Shown: in pieces, positions 6,165-13,675 of the stretch | Position numbering within the stretch: the first letter of the stretch is position 1 | Layout: each line of letters starts with the position of its first letter | The notes under the pieces: generated by a model | What the model was told of the DNA's origin: nothing | Database searches by the model: none | Seen by the model: only the letters and a program-made list of their open reading frames with translations | Translations under genes and position numbers: made by a program | Source of the DNA: Bacilli bacterium | Lineage (GTDB): Bacteria > Bacillota_I > Bacilli_A > RF39 > UBA660 | DNA length: 17,807 nt | NCBI GenBank assembly: GCA_016295795.1 | Contig: JAEDKN010000017.1 | Span: 1-17,807, forward strand | Direction of reading: 5' to 3'

Positions 6165-6261
6165 ATTATCCTCCTTTATAATTTCTAGACTCGCTATTAA
6201 GGTACTTATAAAAGTTTCTAAACCTTTTCAATGCGGTTTGAACCCATAAAGGCTACAAACA
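6165..6261 (-). promoter_or_regulatory. Putative ribosomal protein L21 leader (5' UTR element)
   Basis: About 97 bases separate the predicted transcription start from the rplU ATG. They can form several short stems, for example GGT/ACC around 6231-6241 and AAAAG/CTTTT around 6208-6226, then a segment reading AGTACCTTAATAGCGAGTCT before the ribosome binding site. Position, length and character fit the L21 leader RNA described in Bacillota, which is thought to mediate autoregulation. The match is from memory of the class, not a covariance search. Confidence 0.55.
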
Positions 6262-6267
6262 TTAAGA

Positions 6268-6296
6268 ATTTTACCATAAAAGCATGGAATAGTCAA
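6268..6296 (-). promoter_or_regulatory. Promoter of the L21-L27 operon
   Basis: TTGACT (6291-6296) and TAAAAT (6268-6273) are separated by exactly 17 bases on the minus strand, each a 5/6 match. The -35 lies six bases past the stop of the upstream gene. Confidence 0.88.
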
Positions 6297-6301
6297 CTTT
6301 T

Positions 6302-7855
6302 TTATACTTTTTTTGAATACAATGTATTAGTTACTTGTACTTCCCTTTTATCGTTTAAACTTAGTAAATTTGTCTTTATTGTATCTTCCCCTACTTCTAT
6401 TTCTAATAACTTGTTATCTCCCACTTTAGAATACATTGTTAGTTCAATATCAGGAAAAATTTCATCTAATTCATCCATTTCCGAATCAATACAATAAACT
6501 TCTGAAATATTGTTTGATATCAATCTTTTCTTTATATTTTCTACCTTTTCTATATTCTTAGGGCTTATCCCATCTGATAAATTTTCTACTAATACTGGTT
6601 TAAAAGTTTGAGAATCAGAATCGACCAAACATAATAAATTTTCATCTTTTGAATATAAAGCTGTAATGTGTTTTTTATAAGATTTCAAAATATTATTTAT
6701 AACCTTTGTTATTCCCTCTAGAGGACCTATTTTCAAATTTTTATAGAACACATCAGAATCCTGATAAGTTGTCCTATAACTAAAATCTAACATTTCATCA
6801 AGAGTAAATTCACCATCTCTTAATAATTCTAAAAAATTATTATATATTTCTTCATATTCCAAAAGCATTTCCAAGTTTTCGTTGTTAGTTAAAAAATCTC
6901 CATCTAACGAATCAAACCCAAATAACTTAGCAATTACAATAAAGTTTATTTTAGTGTTAAAAGAATCATAATTCATATTAATATAATAATCTAATAAACT
7001 TTGTTTATCTTTCATTTTAGACATATTATATATATTTCTCAAGTTAGGATACTTATTTAAATTATCTATAAACTCTTGTTCACCAAGAGTCTTTTTAATG
7101 CCTTCCAACTTAGATTTGAATAAAAATGCTGAAGGAAAATATGATGAAGAATACAATTCATTTAATTGTGATAGAGTTAAAGTATCTGAAAGCATCATTA
7201 TGCTTTCTTCTAATCCCATACAGTCTTTCTTAAGAGTTGCCGAATCTTCCACATTTTTAACCATTTGATTAAGCAAACTCATCCTTTGTACAACAGCTTC
7301 AAAAAATAAAGATTTTGTTATGTTTTCATCACTTGGAACAAACACTTTTGAAATATGTTCTGGCTCAGCTAAAAATTGTTCTAACAAAGGCTCTTTATAT
7401 ATTATTTCTAGTTGATCACCAAAATCAGAAATATAACCATTTACTCGCTTGTTTTTCATCTTATCGCCAGAATAATATAAAACAAATCTTTTCTCTACTA
7501 GTGAAACCAAGACCTCAATAAAATATTTATTTCTTAAAAAAAGTTCATTATTAAAAACAAGAGAAGTTAATGCATGAGTCAATTCATGAGCAACGGTAAT
7601 TTTTTCTTTTATACTATTTTCGGGTGCCTCCTCAGAAATACGAATTCTCTTTTTCTTCCCATCATAATCACCAACAACCTTTGGACTTAGTTTGGCGTTG
7701 AATTCAATATCACAATCTAGATTTTTCAATATTTTTCCTAATATTTCTTCTTTTGTTATTCTTTTATTTAAAGATGGAAAAACTTTAAATAAAACTAATA
7801 TATATTCGTCTATTGCTAGTTGTGTTCTATTATCAAAATCTTCTATATTTTTCAT
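6302..7855 (-). CDS. Uncharacterised protein with HELTH zinc-metallopeptidase motif
   Basis: The 517-residue protein carries KITVAHELTHALTSLV, an HExxH motif with His90, Glu91 and His94 preceded by a hydrophobic stretch, the usual form of a gluzincin or ImmA-like active-site helix. Glu113 or Glu121 could be the third zinc ligand. No signal peptide or transmembrane helix is seen, so the protein is probably cytosolic. Residues beyond about 130 form a long region I do not recognise, helical to about 375. The C-terminus (about 385-517) looks beta-rich and may be a separate domain. The ATG has AAAGGT four bases upstream, overlapping the stop of the 71-residue gene eight bases before it, so the pair is translationally linked. 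No terminator is seen before the rplU promoter. Substrate unknown. Confidence 0.7.
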   Translation of the reverse strand: MKNIEDFDNRTQLAIDEYILVLFKVFPSLNKRITKEEILGKILKNLDCDIEFNAKLSPKVVGDYDGKKKRIRISEEAPENSIKEKITVAHELTHALTSLVFNNELFLRNKYFIEVLVSLVEKRFVLYYSGDKMKNKRVNGYISDFGDQLEIIYKEPLLEQFLAEPEHISKVFVPSDENITKSLFFEAVVQRMSLLNQMVKNVEDSATLKKDCMGLEESIMMLSDTLTLSQLNELYSSSYFPSAFLFKSKLEGIKKTLGEQEFIDNLNKYPNLRNIYNMSKMKDKQSLLDYYINMNYDSFNTKINFIVIAKLFGFDSLDGDFLTNNENLEMLLEYEEIYNNFLELLRDGEFTLDEMLDFSYRTTYQDSDVFYKNLKIGPLEGITKVINNILKSYKKHITALYSKDENLLCLVDSDSQTFKPVLVENLSDGISPKNIEKVENIKKRLISNNISEVYCIDSEMDELDEIFPDIELTMYSKVGDNKLLEIEVGEDTIKTNLLSLNDKREVQVTNTLYSKKV

Positions 7856-7863
7856 AACTACCT

Positions 7864-8079
7864 TTAATCAAAAATACAATCTGGATTTTCTTCTTCTGGA
7901 GTAGTCCAGTCTATATTAAATACCTCTTTTAAAATTTTTTTCTTTACGCCAAAATAAATAGATATATATCCTGCAGAATATTCATCTATCCCAACTTCAT
8001 TTAAATACGAAGATATCATTTTTTCTAGCGTTGGTTCTATTTTTCGATATTCTTCAGTATCTTCAATCGAATTATTCAT
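7864..8079 (-). CDS. Hypothetical 71-residue acidic protein, partner gene of the HELTH protein
   Basis: This is a small acidic, soluble protein with no recognised family and no signal peptide or membrane segment. It is predicted helical at the start (EEYRKIEPTLEKMISSYLNE) and ends in an acidic tail (EEENPDCIFD). AAGGAAG lies about five bases before the ATG. The stop codon overlaps the ribosome binding site of the 517-residue HELTH gene, so the two are probably made in linked amounts; a chaperone, inhibitor or substrate role is only a guess. The gene begins 15 bases after the T-run of the yneF terminator, leaving no room for a promoter in the gap. Its promoter must lie within yneF or it depends on read-through. 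Confidence 0.7.
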   Translation of the reverse strand: MNNSIEDTEEYRKIEPTLEKMISSYLNEVGIDEYSAGYISIYFGVKKKILKEVFNIDWTTPEEENPDCIFD

Positions 8080-8094
8080 ATTCTTCCTTCTTTC

Positions 8095-8118
8095 AAAAAA
8101 ACACGTTAAAAACGTGTT
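8095..8118 (-). terminator. Rho-independent terminator overlapping the yneF stop codon
   Basis: A perfect 8-bp stem, AACACGTT/AACGTGTT with a TTT loop (8100-8118), is followed by five or more T residues on the minus strand. The yneF TAA (8117-8119) overlaps the stem's first bases. Confidence 0.88.
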
Positions 8119-8326
8119 ACATATATTTTTCCATTGATTTCATTATTTGATTAACCTGTTTTTGAGAAGGTTTTCTTCCCATCTGCATCATCAAAGCCTT
8201 TATCATTTCTTCATTTATTGGAGGATTTTTTTTCAAATAACCAGTCATAACCTTCTTACAAACAAAGAATCCTATAACGGCCCCTATTACTATCCCTATA
8301 AACACTTGTAAAATATCAAGCCACAT
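8117..8326 (-). CDS. yneF: YneF family (UPF0154) small membrane protein
   Basis: The protein is about 69 residues: one N-terminal transmembrane helix (about 4-24), then the highly conserved family text KKNPPINEEMIKALMMQMG and RKPSQKQVNQIMKSM. The family is widespread in Bacillota and uncharacterised; the soluble part should face the cytosol. Two starts are possible. GTG at 8338 would be one base from AAGGAG, which is too close; ATG at 8326 is 13 bases away. I prefer ATG because it gives the usual MWLxxL beginning, but this is uncertain. It follows the sirA-like gene by 34-46 bases, and tkt-sirA-yneF is the order in Bacillus subtilis. Confidence 0.92.
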   Translation of the reverse strand: MWLDILQVFIGIVIGAVIGFFVCKKVMTGYLKKNPPINEEMIKALMMQMGRKPSQKQVNQIMKSMEKYM

Positions 8327-8372
8327 ATTATTATTCACTCTCCTTACCTATATTTTACTAAAAATAATATGT

Positions 8373-8798
8373 TTATACAAGCATTTTTATATTAGATAAG
8401 AAGAAATAATCATTATTTATAAAGTCACAGACAAAATAATCTTTGTTTTCCTTCGCTAAAATATTAAAAAATTCTGTATAATTTTTATTAGAATTTATAA
8501 GTATATAAGATCTTTTCACTTTTAAAACGCTAATTTCATCTTTATATAGATTATTTATAATATGATTTTTCCCTTTTTTTACATAGATCATCTTATTATG
8601 CATCTTCAAAAATATATCTTTATCTATACCATAATTATCTATTTTATTTGTTAATTGCTTAAACATATTAAATCCATATTCAATATCTTTTTTTCTCATA
8701 TAATAAAGTTGATATAACACACTATAAAGTCCTCCCGGAGTTTCTCTATATAAATCAACATATTCTTTTCTAATATCAAAAACATAATAAATCCTCAT
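8373..8798 (-). CDS. sirA: SirA-like inhibitor of replication initiation
   Basis: In Bacillus subtilis SirA binds domain I of DnaA and blocks new rounds of replication during entry into sporulation. This 141-residue protein has the same length class (B. subtilis 148) and the same position between tkt and yneF. Its pattern is alignable: YYVFDIRKEYVDLY at the N-terminus, a YSVLYQLY / MRKKDIEYGFNMFKQLTNKI helix pair, the LKMHNKM motif at about 65-71, and a C-terminal hydrophobic segment. Identity is low, so the call rests on pattern plus synteny. AGGTGA lies five bases before the ATG. A strong terminator precedes it, so it should have its own promoter; a candidate with Spo0A-box-like sites lies at 8815-8848. 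Whether this organism sporulates cannot be seen here. Confidence 0.68.
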   Translation of the reverse strand: MRIYYVFDIRKEYVDLYRETPGGLYSVLYQLYYMRKKDIEYGFNMFKQLTNKIDNYGIDKDIFLKMHNKMIYVKKGKNHIINNLYKDEISVLKVKRSYILINSNKNYTEFFNILAKENKDYFVCDFINNDYFFLSNIKMLV

Positions 8799-8814
8799 AA
8801 AATCACCTAATATA

Positions 8815-8848
8815 AGTTTAGTGTCTCAGGGTCGAAAAAAATGTCAAA
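8815..8848 (-). promoter_or_regulatory. Candidate sirA control region with Spo0A-box-like sites
   Basis: On the minus strand a perfect TTGACA (8842-8847) overlaps the end of the tkt terminator. The only fair -10 is TAAACT (8815-8820), 21 bases away, which is unusually long for unaided sigma-A. On the plus strand GGTCGAA (8830-8836) and TGTCAAA (8842-8848) each match the Spo0A box TGTCGAA at 6 of 7 positions, in the same orientation. Long-spaced promoters of this kind are known at the Spo0A-activated spoIIG promoter. In so AT-rich a region the matches could be chance. Confidence 0.4.
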
Positions 8849-8877
8849 AAAAGAAGAATTACTTAATTAATTCTTCT
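8846..8877 (-). terminator. Rho-independent terminator overlapping the end of transketolase
   Basis: A perfect 10-bp stem, AGAAGAATTA with TAATTCTTCT (8852-8877, loop ATTAAG), is followed on the minus strand by six or seven T residues. The stem covers the last codons and the TAA stop of tkt. Confidence 0.9.
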
Positions 8878-10808
8878 ATTTTATTTTCGATATATTTTGT
8901 AGTAAAATTGTATTTTTCTAAAACATCTTTATAATTACCACTAGTTCCAAATGTATCTATCGTGAAAAGATGATTCTTATCTTTAACAAATTTATACCAA
9001 GAATATGATGATGATGCTTCTATTACAAACGTATTTTCATTCTCAGGAAGAATACTATTAATGTAATCATCATCCATTTGTTCAAATCTTTCGATAGAAG
9101 GCATACTTACAATTCTTACATCTATTCCTTTTTCTTGAAGTTTACTACTAACTTCTAACGCTAAAGCCAATTCTTCACCAGAGGATATAATTATACAATC
9201 TATTCTTTTATTTTCTTCTTTTAAAATATATGCTCCATTTTTAACTTCATTAACTTTAGTAGAATCTAAAATTTCAACTTTATTTCTTCCAAGAATAATA
9301 GCTGATGGTTTTCTTGTTTCAAATATCGTTTTATAACTTCCTAACACTTCATTAGCATCTGCAGGACGATAAACATCCAAATTTGGAATACTTCTTAGTG
9401 CTATTAATTGCTCAACAGGTTGATGAGTTGGTCCATCCTCTCCAACAGTAATAGAGTCATGTGTGAAAACATATATTACTGGCAAATTCATCATACAAGC
9501 CATTCTAATAGATGGTTTTAAGTAATCTGAAAATGACAAAAATGTAGATACAAATGGAGTTAGTCCAAGAAGGGCCAATCCATTAGCAATTCCACCCATC
9601 GCGTGCTCTCTTACTCCAAAATTTATATTTCTATTTGGATAATTGATAAGTTTAGCATTAGTTGATTTTGATACATCAGCGCTTCCTCCAATTATAAATG
9701 GATAAGAATCCGCAATAGCATTTAAAATTTTACCTGAGGTTACTCTAGTAGATTCCATATTAGAATCTGGAATCTCATAGTAAAGATCTTTTAATTTTAT
9801 AGGAGCCTTTGAAGTGTTTAATTGATTTAATAATTCTCTTTCTTCTTCTGTTAAAGCTGTTACCTTCTCCATCCAGATAGATATTTCCTTATCATTTCTT
9901 GAAGAAGTAGTTTCTCTTAAATAATCTATAGCTTCTCCTGATATTTGAAATGGAATATCTCTTATGTTCATTTTTTCTTTTATTTGCTTTATGTCATCTT
10001 CTTCTAATGGACTACCATGAACTAAACTAGTTCCTTCATTTTTAGAATATTTACCAATACTAGTTTTAACTTCTATCAACGTTGGTAAATCACTTGATTT
10101 TGCCCTAATCAACGCATCATTTATAGAATTAATATCCTCTCCATCACTAACTAAGATATAGTTCCAATTTATAGATTCCATTCTTAACTTTATATTATCT
10201 GAGAAACTTATATTTAAATTACCATCTAGCGTTACATCGTTCGAATCATACAAAACAATCAACTTATTTAGCTTCAAATTTCCTGCAAGCGACATAGCTT
10301 CATAGCTTATCCCTTCCATTAAATCTCCATCACCACAAAGTACATAAGTATTAAAATCTATTACATTGTTTTTAAACATTTCTGACAAATATCTTTGTCC
10401 TATTGCCATACCCACTGCGTTAGCAATTCCTTGTCCTAGTGGTCCAGTAGATGCATCAACTCCAGGAGTTAATGAAACTTCAGGATGACCGGGAGTAATA
10501 GAATCAATTTGTCTAAACTCTTTTAAATCATCTAATTTGATGTCAAAGCCTACCATATGAAGTATGGAATAAAGCAAAGCCGAACCATGACCAGCCGATA
10601 AAACAAAACGATCCCTATTTATCCAATTTGGATTATTTACATCAAATCTTAAATGATTAGCATACAACGAATAAATAATTGGCGCTGCACCTAATACAAT
10701 ACCAGGATGCCCGCTTTTTGCCTCATTTATCATGTCAAGTCCTAACCCTCTTATATTATCTATAACTTTCTTATCTAGAGGATTAATCTCTTTCTTTTTA
10801 ATCAACAT
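8859..10808 (-). CDS. tkt: Transketolase
   Basis: Transketolase moves two-carbon units between sugar phosphates in the non-oxidative pentose phosphate pathway, using thiamine diphosphate and a divalent metal. The 649-residue length is normal. Expected features are present in order: SGHPG at 32-36 (His34), SAGHGSALLYSI at 71-82, STGPLGQG at 120-127, and the cofactor motif GDGDLMEG at 159-166 with Asn190 completing the metal site. The pyrimidine domain has FGVREHAMGGIANG, and the substrate-binding segment has THDSITVGEDGPTHQPVEQL. AGGAGAG lies about seven bases before the ATG, preceded by an extended -10 promoter. Gene order to sirA and yneF matches Bacillus. Confidence 0.98.
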   Translation of the reverse strand: MLIKKKEINPLDKKVIDNIRGLGLDMINEAKSGHPGIVLGAAPIIYSLYANHLRFDVNNPNWINRDRFVLSAGHGSALLYSILHMVGFDIKLDDLKEFRQIDSITPGHPEVSLTPGVDASTGPLGQGIANAVGMAIGQRYLSEMFKNNVIDFNTYVLCGDGDLMEGISYEAMSLAGNLKLNKLIVLYDSNDVTLDGNLNISFSDNIKLRMESINWNYILVSDGEDINSINDALIRAKSSDLPTLIEVKTSIGKYSKNEGTSLVHGSPLEEDDIKQIKEKMNIRDIPFQISGEAIDYLRETTSSRNDKEISIWMEKVTALTEEERELLNQLNTSKAPIKLKDLYYEIPDSNMESTRVTSGKILNAIADSYPFIIGGSADVSKSTNAKLINYPNRNINFGVREHAMGGIANGLALLGLTPFVSTFLSFSDYLKPSIRMACMMNLPVIYVFTHDSITVGEDGPTHQPVEQLIALRSIPNLDVYRPADANEVLGSYKTIFETRKPSAIILGRNKVEILDSTKVNEVKNGAYILKEENKRIDCIIISSGEELALALEVSSKLQEKGIDVRIVSMPSIERFEQMDDDYINSILPENENTFVIEASSSYSWYKFVKDKNHLFTIDTFGTSGNYKDVLEKYNFTTKYIENKIEELIK

Positions 10809-10827
10809 ATATTCACTCTCCTAATAT

Positions 10828-10836
10828 ATTATAACA
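10828..10836 (-). promoter_or_regulatory. Extended -10 promoter of transketolase
   Basis: TGTTATAAT (perfect extended -10) lies 20 bases before the ATG. No -35 is recognisable at the usual distance. The predicted leader is very short, about 13 bases, and holds only the ribosome binding site. Confidence 0.6.
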
Positions 10837-10849
10837 TCTAGGGACTAAT

Positions 10850-11284
10850 TTAGATAGTTTTTACTTTTTGAAGACTATTTTTGTCAAACATTCTTTTTAT
10901 ATTTCTTCCGTAGACAGTACTAATATCAAAATATTTTCTATCAATATTATATTTATATAATGAACACTCTTTTGAACTAATATAAGACTCTTCAAGCATA
11001 TAATCTAATTCCTCTGTTTCTTGATTATACCTATCTATAACAAACTTGCAAAAGTCATCCATAATGTTTTCTGTTAATATAGACGAACCATATAAAATAT
11101 ATGGATTAAAATATATCTCTATTAACATATTATTTTTTTTATTTTGTAAAACTGATTCTGATGTTGTGATAGATAAAATATCATTAACATCAGATTTTAT
11201 TAAACCTTGTATATCTTCCGGTAATATATTTAATTCTTTAATTATATTATCTATTCTATTTATTTCTTTGTTTTTTTGTATCAT
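10850..11284 (-). CDS. Hypothetical protein, 144 residues
   Basis: I do not recognise this family. It is a soluble-looking protein without signal peptide or membrane helix. The N-terminal part is charged and helical (KEINRIDNIIKELNILPED), the middle hydrophobic (MLIEIYFNPYILYGSS), and the C-terminus basic (GRNIKRMFDKNSLQKVKTI). AAGGAG lies seven bases before the ATG and the promoter upstream is near consensus, so it is very likely expressed. It stands between the capsule operon and transketolase. No strong terminator is visible on either side, so read-through from the operon and into tkt is possible. Confidence 0.78.
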   Translation of the reverse strand: MIQKNKEINRIDNIIKELNILPEDIQGLIKSDVNDILSITTSESVLQNKKNNMLIEIYFNPYILYGSSILTENIMDDFCKFVIDRYNQETEELDYMLEESYISSKECSLYKYNIDRKYFDISTVYGRNIKRMFDKNSLQKVKTI

Positions 11285-11309
11285 ATTATCTCTCCTTAAG
11301 TAGATAAAT

Positions 11310-11338
11310 ATAATACTATTTTAAATAATTAAAGTCAA
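11310..11338 (-). promoter_or_regulatory. Promoter of the 144-residue unknown gene
   Basis: TTGACT (11333-11338) and TATTAT (11310-11315) are separated by 17 bases on the minus strand, each a 5/6 match. It begins four bases after the stop of the nucleotidyltransferase gene. Confidence 0.82.
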
Positions 11339-11341
11339 ATA

Positions 11342-12238
11342 TTATCCCCAAAGTGGATTAGGATAAACACCTTCATCTACCAAAGACTTAATAGAATTCA
11401 TTAGTTCATTTTTATCTTCTTTGTATGTCATTCCATGCCATACTGCAGTTGTTTTTAATACTTCAACAGTTACTTGATTCGATTTTATTTGTTCAAACAC
11501 TACAGTAGGTATCAAATATTCACAAGTAAATAAAGAATTCATATTTTCTTCAAGAAAAGACTTAAAACGTTTTTGTAAATAATCAAATATGGATGGTTTA
11601 AAAGCAAACATATTCATTGATACTAAAGTATCAGAAGTAACTTTAAAACTAGCCCCGCCTTCTAATGGTGTTGCGATTATATCAGAGCCTACTTTTTCTA
11701 CAGAGGATTCTATAAGTTTAGCAAGAAAATCTCCATTTTTCTCACAAATGCCTCGCTTAACAGAACCATTTTCAGTTATTGTATTACCAATCATATATCC
11801 AGCCATTGCATACTCATTTTCATTTTTATTTTCACGCAAGAAATCAGAAATAACTTTAAATGCATCATATCCATAGAAATCATCCGCATTTATTATCGCA
11901 AAAGGCTCATCTACAACATCCTTACAACAAAGAATAGCATGTGCCGTACCTAAAGGTTTAACTCTATCTTTAGGAAGCTGTATATCAGATGGTACATTAT
12001 CATTATTTTGAAAAACATATTCGACCTTAATCTTATCTTCTACTCGCTTACCAATTGTTTCTCTAAAAATATCATAATTTTCTTCTTTTATAATGAAAAC
12101 CACCTTAGTAAAACCACATTTTATTGCATCATATATTGAATAATCAATTATAAATTCTCCATTTTCTCCAATAGGTTCAATTTGTTTAAGTCCACCAAAT
12201 CGACTACCCATACCAGCAGCCATAATAACCAATGTCAT
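11342..12238 (-). CDS. Sugar-phosphate-type nucleotidyltransferase
   Basis: The 298-residue protein has the NTP_transferase (GT-A-like Rossmann) fold signature. The nucleotide-binding loop MAAGMGSRFGGLKQ lies at 6-19, and GTAHA at 97-101. The metal-binding motif NADDFYG is at 117-123. A C-terminal region ends in WHGMTYKEDKNEL and YPNPLWG. Such enzymes join a nucleoside triphosphate to a sugar phosphate or a similar phosphorylated compound to make an activated donor; the exact substrate cannot be read from the motifs. It is the last gene of the capsule-control operon, with AAGGAG about eight bases before the ATG and 12 bases after the LCP gene, so a role in envelope polymer precursors is reasonable. 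It could also be a housekeeping enzyme carried along. Confidence 0.88.
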   Translation of the reverse strand: MTLVIMAAGMGSRFGGLKQIEPIGENGEFIIDYSIYDAIKCGFTKVVFIIKEENYDIFRETIGKRVEDKIKVEYVFQNNDNVPSDIQLPKDRVKPLGTAHAILCCKDVVDEPFAIINADDFYGYDAFKVISDFLRENKNENEYAMAGYMIGNTITENGSVKRGICEKNGDFLAKLIESSVEKVGSDIIATPLEGGASFKVTSDTLVSMNMFAFKPSIFDYLQKRFKSFLEENMNSLFTCEYLIPTVVFEQIKSNQVTVEVLKTTAVWHGMTYKEDKNELMNSIKSLVDEGVYPNPLWG

Positions 12239-12250
12239 ATTTTTTTCTCC

Positions 12251-13663
12251 TTAATTTTCAGATAATATTTTATTTATATATTCTTTCGAATCACTAATAG
12301 ACTCTTCATCAGGAATCATTACATATAGTTTTTGATGAGGATAAGAATAAGTAAGTTCCATAGAACCAACACCATCAAGTTGAGTATCAAGAATATTATA
12401 TTTTCTTAAATCATCAAGTTCATATTTTACAAATGACATAACTTCGTCCATATCCATATTTGTTGCGAACTTTCCATCTAATGAATCTAGAATCTCTGTA
12501 TACTCAGAAATAAGAGTTGTCCCACTTGTAACTTTATTAAATATAGCTCTAATTACTTCTTGTTGATTTCTTCCCCTATGTCTATCACCATCAACATAAG
12601 AATGCCTTTCTCTTGCGAAAGCTAAAGCACAATCTCCATCTACAGAATTATATCCTTTTATAAATTTACAACCCCATAGATTAAGATTTTGATCAGAATA
12701 AACACTAATTGGACCTATCTTATCTACTAAGTCAACTACAGTTGTAAAATTAACTTTAACATAATAATTAATATCTATATCTAAAAGGTCCTCTATAGTT
12801 TGAACCGCAACATTTATTCCATAAATCCCTGCATGAGTTAACTTATCTTTATATCCAGATTTACCATGAAGTTGTACATAATAATCTCTAGGAATTGATG
12901 TTAGTAATACTTTATTCGTATTAGGATTTATACTAACTATAATGTTAACATCGTTTCTAGAAGTCTTATTTATACTACCATATGTATCTATACCGCTTAT
13001 TAAAACATTAAAAGGGGTATTTTTTATACTAACCTTCTTAGTAATGTCCTCTACTTCTTTAGTAATATCTATAGTTGTTAGTATTCTTGTTTTAGAAGAA
13101 AAATCACTATATTTTTCTTCTAGATCTTCTTTTATTACATCACTAACTAGAATAGATTCTGTTTTAGAAGTATATAATCTTTCTTTTAAACTATCGATTG
13201 TTTTTACTGTAGAATATTTTAAATTCAGTTTAATTTTAGATAAAACCTCTTCTTCAATATTTTCAGAATATGTTAATGTTTGTCCATATAAATCAGAAAT
13301 TTCTTCATATTTGGAATCTTTTAATACTATTACGTAGTAACTTGTTATTTCTTCTTTAATTAATCCCATATTACCAAAGAAATTCATAGTTTTATTCAAA
13401 TAATGTATACCATAAGAATATACTACAAAAAGTATTATTGCAGCGATATATGCTAATACTTTAAAAAAGGAAAAAATTCCACCTTTCTTTTTAATAAATA
13501 AAAATATATCTATTACTATAGTAATAAAGAATAATCCTACAGTAACAAATATAAAATATTTATCAGGTAAAATATTTAGTTTTTTAAAAAAAATAACTAA
13601 TATAGCTGTAATTATAAATAATAATGTTCCTGTTATAAATCCTAATATATTTTTATTTTTCAT
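12251..13663 (-). CDS. LytR-CpsA-Psr (LCP) family glycopolymer ligase
   Basis: LCP enzymes transfer lipid-linked glycopolymers (teichoic acid or capsule) onto peptidoglycan outside the cell. The 470-residue protein has three N-terminal transmembrane helices (about 6-27, 36-57, 68-86) and an accessory domain (about 105-212). The LCP catalytic domain starts with LISGID near 221. Its conserved charged residues are visible: RNDVNIIVSI (Arg236, Asp238), LLTSIPRDYYV with Arg259 and Asp260, KLTHA, and the stretch ALAFARERHSYVDGDRHRGR near 346-365. The accessory domain plus three helices is the CpsA-like form found in capsule operons. It follows the phosphatase gene by 12 bases, with GGGTGAT before the ATG. 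Confidence 0.93.
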   Translation of the reverse strand: MKNKNILGFITGTLLFIITAILVIFFKKLNILPDKYFIFVTVGLFFITIVIDIFLFIKKKGGIFSFFKVLAYIAAIILFVVYSYGIHYLNKTMNFFGNMGLIKEEITSYYVIVLKDSKYEEISDLYGQTLTYSENIEEEVLSKIKLNLKYSTVKTIDSLKERLYTSKTESILVSDVIKEDLEEKYSDFSSKTRILTTIDITKEVEDITKKVSIKNTPFNVLISGIDTYGSINKTSRNDVNIIVSINPNTNKVLLTSIPRDYYVQLHGKSGYKDKLTHAGIYGINVAVQTIEDLLDIDINYYVKVNFTTVVDLVDKIGPISVYSDQNLNLWGCKFIKGYNSVDGDCALAFARERHSYVDGDRHRGRNQQEVIRAIFNKVTSGTTLISEYTEILDSLDGKFATNMDMDEVMSFVKYELDDLRKYNILDTQLDGVGSMELTYSYPHQKLYVMIPDEESISDSKEYINKILSEN

Positions 13664-13675
13664 GTTATCACCCGC

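Noticed and set aside
6231..6497. Plus-strand 88-codon frame over the rplU promoter and the HELTH gene end
   Set aside because: Antisense to a promoter and a coding region, no ribosome binding site, hydroxyl-rich low-complexity translation.
10841..10860. Terminator between the 144-residue gene and transketolase
   Set aside because: Only a 5-bp ATCTA/TAGAT stem with a 10-base loop and no T-run.
12942..13337. Plus-strand 131-codon frame inside the LCP gene
   Set aside because: Antisense shadow of a conserved LCP protein; its Leu/Ser/Val-rich text is what antisense AT-rich coding gives.
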